Part shown: in pieces, positions 7,393 to 14,296 of the stretch
How positions within the stretch are numbered: position 1 is the stretch's first letter
How the letters are laid out: every line of letters begins with the position of its first letter
Assembly: GCA_020846815.1 (NCBI GenBank)
Contig: JADLDF010000434.1
Location: 1-16,887, forward strand
DNA length: 16,887 bases
Source: Gammaproteobacteria bacterium
Lineage (GTDB): Bacteria; Pseudomonadota; Gammaproteobacteria; Steroidobacterales; Steroidobacteraceae
Direction of reading: 5' to 3'
Notes under the pieces: generated by a model
The model's input: the letters and a program-made list of their open reading frames with translations, nothing else
Told to the model about the DNA's origin: nothing
Databases searched by the model: none
Position numbers and translations under genes: made by a program

Positions 7393-7941
7393 TCAGTTGC
7401 CGTAGACGATTTCGACGCGGCGGTTCTGCGAGAACGCATCCTCGGACTCGCCGGCGACCGCCGGACGCTCCTCGCCGAAGCTCACCGTCGGCACCTGCAG
7501 ATCGGAGCCGCCCTGCAGCGCCAGCGCGCGCCGCACGGCCTGCGCACGGCGTTCGCCGAGGCCGATGTTGTACTCGCGCGTGCCGCGCTCGTCGGTGTGG
7601 CCCTCGAGCCGCACGCGCGCGCCGGGGTTGGCCGCGATCCACTGCGCATGCTGCGCGATCAGCGCCTGGTCCTCGGCGCGGATGGCGTCACTGTCGAAGG
7701 CGAAATAGATGATGCGGCGGTTGGCGAGCTCACCGCCCGGGCCTGCGCCGCCCGCGGCATCGCCACCGACGCTGCCCGCGGACTCGATGCCGGAAGCGGA
7801 CGCCGAGTCGTCGGCGCTCGTGGTCGCGCCGGAGGTGACCGCGTCGCCGCCGGCGCCGTCGGTCTTGGCGCGCTTGCTGGCGCAGCCGACGGCCAGCGAC
7901 ATCGCGAACAGGGCAACGGCGAGCGGCAAGAGCTTCTTCAT
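7393..7941 (-). CDS. pal: Peptidoglycan-associated lipoprotein Pal
   Basis: Pal is an outer-membrane lipoprotein that binds peptidoglycan and TolB and supports the constricting outer membrane. The 182-residue product has a lipoprotein signal ending LAVGC (Cys20 lipidated; Ala at +2 favours the outer membrane), a flexible Gly/Ala/Ser/Asp-rich linker (about 24-72) and an OmpA-like domain (about 76-180). That domain contains YFAFDSD, the peptidoglycan motif EGHTDERGTREYNIGLGERR (Asp117 and Arg131 by family analogy) and the terminal NRRVEI. The ATG at 7941 has GGAG about seven bases upstream. It follows tolB after 75 bases, the widest gap within the tol cluster, so some independent expression is possible. 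Confidence 0.97.
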   Translation of the reverse strand: MKKLLPLAVALFAMSLAVGCASKRAKTDGAGGDAVTSGATTSADDSASASGIESAGSVGGDAAGGAGPGGELANRRIIYFAFDSDAIRAEDQALIAQHAQWIAANPGARVRLEGHTDERGTREYNIGLGERRAQAVRRALALQGGSDLQVPTVSFGEERPAVAGESEDAFSQNRRVEIVYGN

Positions 7942-8016
7942 CGTCGGACTCCGTGGAAAGACTGGCGGGCCAAAGGCATCGTGATGATCATCGTCGACAG
8001 GGTCGATCCTGCCCGA
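7942..8016 (-). promoter_or_regulatory. tolB-pal intercistronic spacer with small palindromes
   Basis: This is the longest gap (75 bases) in an otherwise tightly packed gene run. It holds a perfect 10-bp palindrome GATGATCATC (7983-7992) and a small hairpin TCGAC-AGG-GTCGA (7994-8006). It could contain a pal-proximal promoter or an RNA processing signal. No good -35/-10 pair was seen, so the role is open. Confidence 0.3.
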
Positions 8017-9321
8017 TTATCGCAGGAACGGGCCCCAGGCGGGCTCGCGGACCTCGCCGCGGTCGGACTTCAGGCGCTGCGCGATCAGGCCATCGGCGGA
8101 CACCGTGGCGAGCGTCCCCTGCCCGCGCTCGCGGCCAGCGTAGATCAGCGTGGCGCCGTTGGGCGCGAAGCTCGGCGACTCGTCGAACCGGCCCTTCGAC
8201 AGCACGCGGCTGCCGCCACCGGCGAGGTCCTGCACGGCGACCTTGTAACCGCCGCCTTCGAGCGTCACGTAGGCGAGCTGCGTGCCGTCGGGCGAGATGC
8301 GCGGCCTGGCGTTGTAATTGCCGCTGAAGGTCACGCGCTTCGGCCGCTCGCCCGCGGCCGGCGCGATACGATAGACTTGCGGGCCGCCGGAGCGGTCCGA
8401 GGTGAAGTAGATCGACGCGCCGTCGGGCGCCCAGACTGCCTCGGTGTCGATGCCGGGATCGTCGGTGAGCCGGGTCAGCGACTGGCTCGCGAGCTCCAGC
8501 ACGTAGATGTCGAGGTTGCCGCCGCTGCCCGAGAGGGTCAGCGCGAGCCGGTTGCCGTCCGGCGACCAGGTCGGTGCGCCGTTGATGCCGCGGCGCGCCG
8601 ACACGCGGCGGCGCTCGCCGCTGCGCAGCCGCTGCGCGTACACCGCCGAGCTGCGCGCCTCGAACGACACATAGGCGAGCCATTCGCCGTCCGGCGACCA
8701 GGCCGGCGACATCAGCGGCTGTTGCGATTCGAGGATCACGCGCGCGCCCTCGCCGTCGGCGTCCGCGACGATGAGCTGGTAGCGCTGCTTGGGCGGCGCG
8801 CCGTCGACCGCGACGTAGGCGATGCGCGTCGCGAACGCGCCGCGCACGCCGAGGATCTTTTCGTGGACGCGGTCGGCGATGCGGTGTGCGCCGTTACGCG
8901 CGGTCGCCACCGGCACCGTCAGCCGCTCCGACAACAGGCGCTGGCCCGTCAGGACGTTGAGCAGCTCGAACTCGACCAGACTCTGGCCCGCGACCGACGC
9001 CGGTGCGGCGCGGCCGACCAGCACGTAGTCGGTGCCGAGACGGCGCCAGTCGGCGGCGACGACGGCGTCGGCGCGCGACGGCGCGGATGGCATGCGCTCG
9101 CGTGGCAGCAGCCGGAAGCGGCCGCTGCGTTCAAGGTCCTGCTGGATCACCTCGGCGAAATCGAAGACCGCGGTCGGCGCCGCCGCATCCTGCGCGAAAC
9201 GCACGATCGCGACCGGGATCGGGTCAGTGACACCCGAGGTGATGTCGATGCGCAGCTGCGCGGACGCCGCCGGAGACAGCAGCAGCGCCGTGGCGGCTAG
9301 CAGGGTCTTGAGCTTAGTCAT
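8017..9321 (-). CDS. tolB: Tol-Pal system beta-propeller protein TolB
   Basis: TolB is the periplasmic protein that alternately binds Pal and TolA in the Tol-Pal machine. The 434-residue product starts with a Sec signal (about 1-21, cleavage at PAASA before QLR), followed by the N-terminal TolB domain (about 22-160) and a C-terminal beta-propeller of PD40-type repeats. Repeat cores are visible at AWSPDGEWLAY (207-217), TWSPDGNRLAL (251-261), VWAPDGASIYF (about 297-306), RISPDGTQLAY (about 342-351) and SFAPNGATLIY (384-394). The end, PAWGPFLR, is typical of the family. The frame is open 39 codons further upstream inside tolA, but the ATG at 9321 gives the proper signal peptide. The start lies before the tolA stop, an eight-base overlap (ATGACTAA). 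Confidence 0.97.
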   Translation of the reverse strand: MTKLKTLLAATALLLSPAASAQLRIDITSGVTDPIPVAIVRFAQDAAAPTAVFDFAEVIQQDLERSGRFRLLPRERMPSAPSRADAVVAADWRRLGTDYVLVGRAAPASVAGQSLVEFELLNVLTGQRLLSERLTVPVATARNGAHRIADRVHEKILGVRGAFATRIAYVAVDGAPPKQRYQLIVADADGEGARVILESQQPLMSPAWSPDGEWLAYVSFEARSSAVYAQRLRSGERRRVSARRGINGAPTWSPDGNRLALTLSGSGGNLDIYVLELASQSLTRLTDDPGIDTEAVWAPDGASIYFTSDRSGGPQVYRIAPAAGERPKRVTFSGNYNARPRISPDGTQLAYVTLEGGGYKVAVQDLAGGGSRVLSKGRFDESPSFAPNGATLIYAGRERGQGTLATVSADGLIAQRLKSDRGEVREPAWGPFLR

Positions 9322-10243
9322 TGGGCTTGAACCGTACTTCCAGGTTGCGCTCGAACAGCGAGGGATCCGGCGGTGGCGGCAGTGGGGACGCACGATACAC
9401 CGCCGCCTCGATCGACTGGCGCACGGTTTCGTCGCCATTGCACGACAGCACCCGCACGGCCACGACCTCGCCGCCGGGCACCTGCGTCACTGCCACGGTG
9501 CAGTCGAGCCCGGCGCGCGCCGCCGGCGGCCGGATCCAGGCGCGCTGGATCCGCGCCTGGATCGCCGCAGCCCACTGCACGCCGAGCCCGCCGGCCCGCG
9601 CCGCCATGGCGCGCTCCTCGGCCGCGAGCTGACGCTGCAGCTCCGACTCGCGTTCGGCCCGCTGGCGCTTTTCCGCCTCCTCGCGCTTCTGCTCGGCCGC
9701 GCGGCGCTCGGCCTCCTTGCGCTCGACTTCACGGCGTTCGAACTCCTCGCGTTCCGCGGCCAGGCGCTCGGCCTCTTGCCGCGCCTTATCGCGCGCCGCC
9801 TGCTCGGCGCGCTGCTTTTCTTCCGCAACGCGACGGCGCTCGGCCTCGGCCTCGGCGCGCTGCGCGACCAGCTCGCGTTCGCGCGCAGCCTCGGCCGCAG
9901 CCGCGGGATCGGGCTTGCTCTCGGCCGGGGACGGCGGCTGCGGTGCAGGTTCGGGAAGCAACTCCGGCGGCGGCCGCTCGGGTTCTGGCTCGAGTTCCGG
10001 TTGCGGCAGCGGCTCGGGCGCGGGGTCTGGCGGCAACTCGGGAGCCGGTCGCGGAGGGGGCCGCGCCGGCCGCCCGAGGCCGACGTCACGGGCATCGACC
10101 ACCGTGGCTTCGATCGCCAGTACCTGCGGCTGCGGCGGCTCGCGTCGCACCATCCACAGACCGGAGCCGAGCAGGCCGAGGATCAGCACGTGCACGGCCA
10201 GCGATTTCAGCAGCGGTCGCCACCGCTCGACGGCCACGGCCAT
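9314..10243 (-). CDS. tolA: Tol-Pal system protein TolA
   Basis: TolA is an inner-membrane protein that spans the periplasm and couples the TolQ-TolR motor to TolB and Pal. The 309-residue product has a single N-terminal membrane helix (about 15-33), then a Pro/Glu-rich segment (about 57-115), a highly charged Ala/Glu/Arg helical region (about 115-215) and a C-terminal TonB-like domain III (about 220-309) with the family's cysteine pair (Cys248 in GLDCTV and Cys268 in VLSCNG). E. coli TolA is about 420 residues, so the helical arm is shorter here and partly replaced by the proline-rich stretch. The ATG at 10243 lies seven bases after the tolR stop. The repetitive middle produces long false frames on other strands. 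Confidence 0.95.
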   Translation of the reverse strand: MAVAVERWRPLLKSLAVHVLILGLLGSGLWMVRREPPQPQVLAIEATVVDARDVGLGRPARPPPRPAPELPPDPAPEPLPQPELEPEPERPPPELLPEPAPQPPSPAESKPDPAAAAEAARERELVAQRAEAEAERRRVAEEKQRAEQAARDKARQEAERLAAEREEFERREVERKEAERRAAEQKREEAEKRQRAERESELQRQLAAEERAMAARAGGLGVQWAAAIQARIQRAWIRPPAARAGLDCTVAVTQVPGGEVVAVRVLSCNGDETVRQSIEAAVYRASPLPPPPDPSLFERNLEVRFKPND

Positions 10244-10250
10244 CGGCGCC

Positions 10251-10706
10251 TCAGCGCGGCTGCTGGCGCGCAGCAGCGGGCAGCGGATCGGTGACGAAGC
10301 CGAGCTTGGCCGCACCGGCATCCTGCAGCATCACCATCGCCTCGACGACCTTGCCATAAGGCACTTCTCGATCTCCCTTGACCAGCACCGGCAGATCGGG
10401 CGCTCGGCGCAGGGCCGCCGTGACCCGGGCCTGCATCGTGGCCACGTCGAGCGGCGACTCGGGACGCGCGCCCTGGTTCAGGAACAGGCGCCCCTCGCGG
10501 TCGATCGACAGCACCAGCGGCTTCTGGTCTTTGAGATCGCGCAGGTCGATAGGTTCCGCGGCGGCCTTGGGCAGCTCGACCTTGATGCCCTGGGTCAGCA
10601 GCGGAGCGGTCACCATAAAGATCACCAGCAGCACGAGCATCACGTCGATGTAGGGCACGACGTTGATGTCGGCCATCGCCCTGCGCCCGCGGTTCACCTG
10701 TGCCAT
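10251..10706 (-). CDS. tolR: Tol-Pal system protein TolR (ExbD family)
   Basis: TolR is the ExbD-type partner of TolQ in the inner-membrane proton channel that energises TolA. The 151-residue product has a short cytoplasmic N-terminus, one membrane helix (about 17-37) containing the essential channel aspartate (Asp21 in VVPYIDVMLVLL), and a periplasmic domain ending in the family segment VLVKGDREVPYGKVVEAM (about 107-124). The length matches the family. The start at 10706 has a strong ribosome site in the 16 bases after the tolQ stop. Confidence 0.97.
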   Translation of the reverse strand: MAQVNRGRRAMADINVVPYIDVMLVLLVIFMVTAPLLTQGIKVELPKAAAEPIDLRDLKDQKPLVLSIDREGRLFLNQGARPESPLDVATMQARVTAALRRAPDLPVLVKGDREVPYGKVVEAMVMLQDAGAAKLGFVTDPLPAAARQQPR

Positions 10707-10709
10707 CGG

Positions 10710-10722
10710 CCCACCTCCCCGC
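10710..10722 (-). promoter_or_regulatory. Strong ribosome binding site before tolR
   Basis: The minus-strand sequence GGGGAGGTGGGCCG directly precedes the tolR ATG; the AGG ends seven bases before it. This is the best Shine-Dalgarno match in the gene cluster, where most junctions rely on stop/start overlap. It fixes the tolR start. Confidence 0.6.
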
Positions 10723-11415
10723 TCAGGCGCCCTGCGCGCTGCGCGTGGCGTGGCGCTGCAGGATAGTGGAGAACTCCTCGATGAACGCGTCGTAGCGCTG
10801 TTCGAGGCGTCCGACCTGGTCGGCGAAACGGTTGTAGGCGACGACCGCCGGAATCGCCGCGACCAGGCCGATCGCGGTGGCGATCAGCGCCTCGGCGATG
10901 CCCGGTGCCACGGTCGCGAGCGTCGCCTGCTGCACCGAGCCGAGGCCCACGAAGGCGTGCATGATGCCCCAGACCGTGCCGAATAGGCCGACGTAGGGGC
11001 TGGTCGAGCCGACCGTGGCAAGCGTCGAGAGGCTGTGCTCGAGGCGTTCGACTTCCTTGATCTGCTGCGCCCGCATCGCGCGGCGCGCGCCTTCGAGCAA
11101 CACATCGGCCGCGGTCACGCCTTGCTGGCGCAGCCGCGCGAACTCGCGGAAGCCGCCGTGGAAGATCGCCTCGATGCCGCCGACCGCGTCGCCACGGGCA
11201 TCGATGCCGCGGTACAGCGTCGCGAGATCCGTGCCCGACCAGAACTCCTTTTCGAAGCGCGCCATGTCCGACTGCGCGCCCGTCAGCATCTGCTTCTTCT
11301 GGAAGATGATCGTCCAGGAGTAGACCGAGGCCGCGGCGAGCAGCAGCATCACGAGCTGCACCACGACCGTGGCCTCGGCGATCAACCCGAGGATCGAGAT
11401 CTCGCCGCCGTTCAT
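10723..11415 (-). CDS. tolQ: Tol-Pal system protein TolQ (MotA/TolQ/ExbB family)
   Basis: TolQ is the polytopic inner-membrane subunit of the Tol motor and forms the proton pathway with TolR. The 230-residue product has three membrane helices (about 11-35, 134-156 and 170-194) and a cytoplasmic loop between the first two. The segment TSPYVGLFGTVWGIMHAF (138-155) and the third helix PGIAEALIATAIGLVAAIPA (171-190) carry the conserved threonines (Thr147 and Thr180) of the TolQ/ExbB family. The length equals E. coli TolQ. Its ATG overlaps the ybgC TGA as ATGA. The long frame upstream of this start lies within ybgC and is a shadow. Confidence 0.97.
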   Translation of the reverse strand: MNGGEISILGLIAEATVVVQLVMLLLAAASVYSWTIIFQKKQMLTGAQSDMARFEKEFWSGTDLATLYRGIDARGDAVGGIEAIFHGGFREFARLRQQGVTAADVLLEGARRAMRAQQIKEVERLEHSLSTLATVGSTSPYVGLFGTVWGIMHAFVGLGSVQQATLATVAPGIAEALIATAIGLVAAIPAVVAYNRFADQVGRLEQRYDAFIEEFSTILQRHATRSAQGA

Positions 11416-11947
11416 GCCACGAACTCCGGGATGCGCCGCGGACGGCGGCTGTGCGCATCGAGACAGGCGACGCGCACCTCGGCGAGCAGCAGCGGCTCGC
11501 GGCCCGGCGCGTCGTGCAGGATGCGCTGGCGGAAGCGCAGCGCGACGCGACCGTCGCGCTCGGGCTCGCAGGTGACGAGCAGCGCGTCGTCGAGGCGCGC
11601 CGGCTTCAGATATTCGACTTGCAGGTTGACCACCATGAAGAGGATTCCCGGATCGACGGCGAGCGCCGTCTGCGAATGCCCGCGGGAGCGCAGCCACTCG
11701 GTGCGCGAGCGCTCGAGGAACTTGAGATAGTTGGCATAGTAGACGACGCCGCCGGCGTCGGTGTCTTCCCAGTAGACGCGCACCGGCCATGCGAACGCGC
11801 CCACGCCAGCCAGCGCGTCACTTGAAGCCGCGCCGGCCAGCGGCTCACGCGAGGCCGTGCCTGCACCGGCCGGCACTTCGCCCGAGGCTGCGCCAGCGCC
11901 CGCCGGCGCTTCGCCCGAGGCTGCACCGGCGGCGGCCGATCCGGCGT

Positions 11948-11951
<4 letters not shown>
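11412..11951 (-). CDS. ybgC: Acyl-CoA thioesterase YbgC (4-hydroxybenzoyl-CoA thioesterase family)
   Basis: YbgC is a cytoplasmic hotdog-fold acyl-CoA thioesterase, conserved as the first gene of tol-pal clusters. The core begins at [20 protein letters not shown], where Asp65 (in EDTDAGG) is the expected catalytic residue, and continues through [16 protein letters not shown] and [20 protein letters not shown]. As listed, the gene begins with TTG (11951), which overlaps the ruvB TGA, and encodes 179 residues, about 45-50 more than usual. The extra N-terminus is an Ala/Gly/Ser-rich repeat of about 11 residues ([15 protein letters not shown] units). An in-frame GTG at 11804 ([12 protein letters not shown]) would give a 130-residue protein that lines up with E. 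coli YbgC. The start is therefore uncertain; the core identity is secure. Confidence 0.92.
11827..11940 (-). repeat. 33-bp imperfect direct repeats at the 5' end of ybgC
   Basis: CTTCGCCCGAGGCTGC occurs at 11876-11891 and again at 11909-11924 (plus-strand reading), a period of 33 bases, with more degenerate units on either side. In the ybgC frame the period corresponds to 11 residues (ASGE-A/V-PAGAGA). The repeat preserves frame, which suits either translation or slippage-driven growth of a leader. Confidence 0.7.
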
Positions 11952-12987
<1,036 letters not shown>

Positions 12988-12991
<4 letters not shown>

Positions 12992-13575
12992 CGCCCCGCT
13001 CCCTGCAGTGCGCGCCGGATCAGCTCCTCGGTCGTCGCACCCTCGTGCGCGGCCGCATCGAGCAGCCGCGTCGCCTCGGCCGGCCGGTAGCCGAGCGCGA
13101 CCAGCGCCGCGAACGCCTCGCCCTCCGGTCCCGGACGCTGTATCGCGCCGGCCGCCGGCGCGGTCGCCGCGAGGCCGTCGAGCCGGTCGCGCATCTCCAC
13201 CAGCAGGCGCTCGGCGGTCTTGCGCCCGACGCCGGGAATGCGGGTCAGGGAGGCCACATCGCCGGAAGCGACAAATTGGCTGAAATCCTCGACCGTGATG
13301 CCGGAGAGGATCGCGAGTGCGATCTTCGGGCCGACGCCCGAGACCTTCAGCAGCGCACGGAACAGACGCCGCTCGTCGTCGGTCGCGAAGCCGTACAGCA
13401 CGTGCGCGTCCTCGCGCACGACCAGGTGGGTCAGCAGGCGGATCTCGCTGCCGACGGCCGGCAGGCCATAGAACGTCGACATCGGCGCCTCGAGCTCGTA
13501 GCCGACGCCGGCCGCCTCCACCAGCAGCAACGGCGGCGCCTTGGACGCCAGCATGCCGCGCAGCGAACCGATCAC
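12988..13575 (-). CDS. ruvA: Holliday junction branch migration protein RuvA
   Basis: RuvA is the tetrameric junction-binding subunit that positions RuvB and RuvC. The 195-residue product starts MIGSLRGML and has the OB-fold domain with the acidic pin Glu55-Asp56, two helix-hairpin-helix motifs ([12 protein letters not shown] at 79-90 and [12 protein letters not shown] at 114-125), a short linker and the C-terminal RuvB-binding domain (about 150-193, [16 protein letters not shown]). The start is GTG at 13575, overlapping the ruvC TGA as GTGA, and the stop overlaps the ruvB GTG in the same way. Both residue spacing and length agree with the family. Confidence 0.97.
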
Positions 13576-14135
13576 CTGCGCCCGGCCCCGGCGCGGCGCG
13601 ACCCCGCCGTAATCGCGGTGAAGACCGCGACCCGCCGCGCGTACGCGTGACAGAGCGCCACCGCGAGCGCATCGGCAGCATCGGTCGCGAGTGCGACGTC
13701 GGCGCCGAGCCCGAGGAGCTGGCGCACCATGTGCGCGACCTGCGCCTTGTCGGCACCGCCGAAACCCACGGTCGCGAGCTTGACGGCGCGCGGTGCGTAC
13801 TCGAACACCTCGGCCCCGACACCGAGCGCCGCGAGCGCCGCGCCGCGCGCCTGGCCGAGCTTCAGCGCGCTGTCGACGTTGCGGTTGACGAACACGCGCT
13901 CGACCGCGATCTCGTCGGGCGCGAAACGCGCGAGCAGTGCGCGGATGCCGTCGTGGATGCGGTGCATGCGTTCGGCGAGCGGCACACCCGCGACCTGGAT
14001 TCGCCCGTGGACCACGCAGCGCAGCTCGGAGCCGGTGCAGTCGACGATGCCGTAGCCGGTGTGACGCGAGCCGGGATCGATGCCTAGGATGCGACAGCGC
14101 GCCGCGACCGCGGCCCGGGCCGCGAGCACGGGCAT
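13572..14135 (-). CDS. ruvC: Crossover junction endodeoxyribonuclease RuvC
   Basis: RuvC is the dimeric nuclease that resolves Holliday junctions. The 187-residue product contains [16 protein letters not shown] with catalytic Asp20, Glu79 in EIAVERVF, and Asp152/Asp155 in [14 protein letters not shown], the four acidic residues expected of the family; the Asp20-Glu79 spacing equals that of E. coli. The ATG at 14135 gives a 14-residue Ala-rich extension before the first strand and lacks a clear ribosome site. The GTG at 14138 and more distant starts remain possible because the frame stays open well upstream. It heads the minus-strand cluster, and its stop overlaps ruvA. In Pseudomonas yebC lies upstream; here relA is divergent instead. 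Confidence 0.95.
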   Translation of the reverse strand: MPVLAARAAVAARCRILGIDPGSRHTGYGIVDCTGSELRCVVHGRIQVAGVPLAERMHRIHDGIRALLARFAPDEIAVERVFVNRNVDSALKLGQARGAALAALGVGAEVFEYAPRAVKLATVGFGGADKAQVAHMVRQLLGLGADVALATDAADALAVALCHAYARRVAVFTAITAGSRRAGAGRR

Positions 14136-14296
14136 CACGACCGCGGATTCCGCCGCGCGCGCGCGCGTGGCCGGCACGGACTCCACCGGCTCGGCCGCAA
14201 CGGCCGCCCCGGGACGGAATGCCCGCCAGGATTTACTCGACCAGCGCGCCACGCGTGCGCGGCCCCAGGGCTTCGGCGAAAGGAAGGTGATCGACC
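14136..14296. promoter_or_regulatory. Divergent ruvC/relA intergenic region
   Basis: These 161 bases must carry the control of the ruvC-headed cluster on the minus strand unless its promoter lies inside relA. I see a weak -10-like TAAATC on the minus strand near 14231-14236 without a good -35. There is an uninterrupted (CG)7 run at 14154-14167. The relA Shine-Dalgarno lies at the right edge. No protein gene is supported here. Confidence 0.35.
14281..14287 (+). promoter_or_regulatory. Ribosome binding site of relA
   Basis: AGGAAGG lies nine bases before the ATG at 14297 and is the strongest Shine-Dalgarno match among the candidate relA starts. It supports the longest form of the protein over the in-frame ATG at 14339 and GTG at 14393. 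Confidence 0.55.

Noticed and set aside
7375..9300. Plus-strand open frame of 641 codons antisense to pal and tolB
   Set aside because: It lies entirely opposite well-supported genes, has no recognisable domain and is rich in Arg/Ala/Gly as expected from codon-position shadows.
9717..10766. Ser/Arg/Gly-rich frame antisense to tolA and tolR
   Set aside because: Its apparent repeats mirror the repetitive TolA coding sequence on the other strand.
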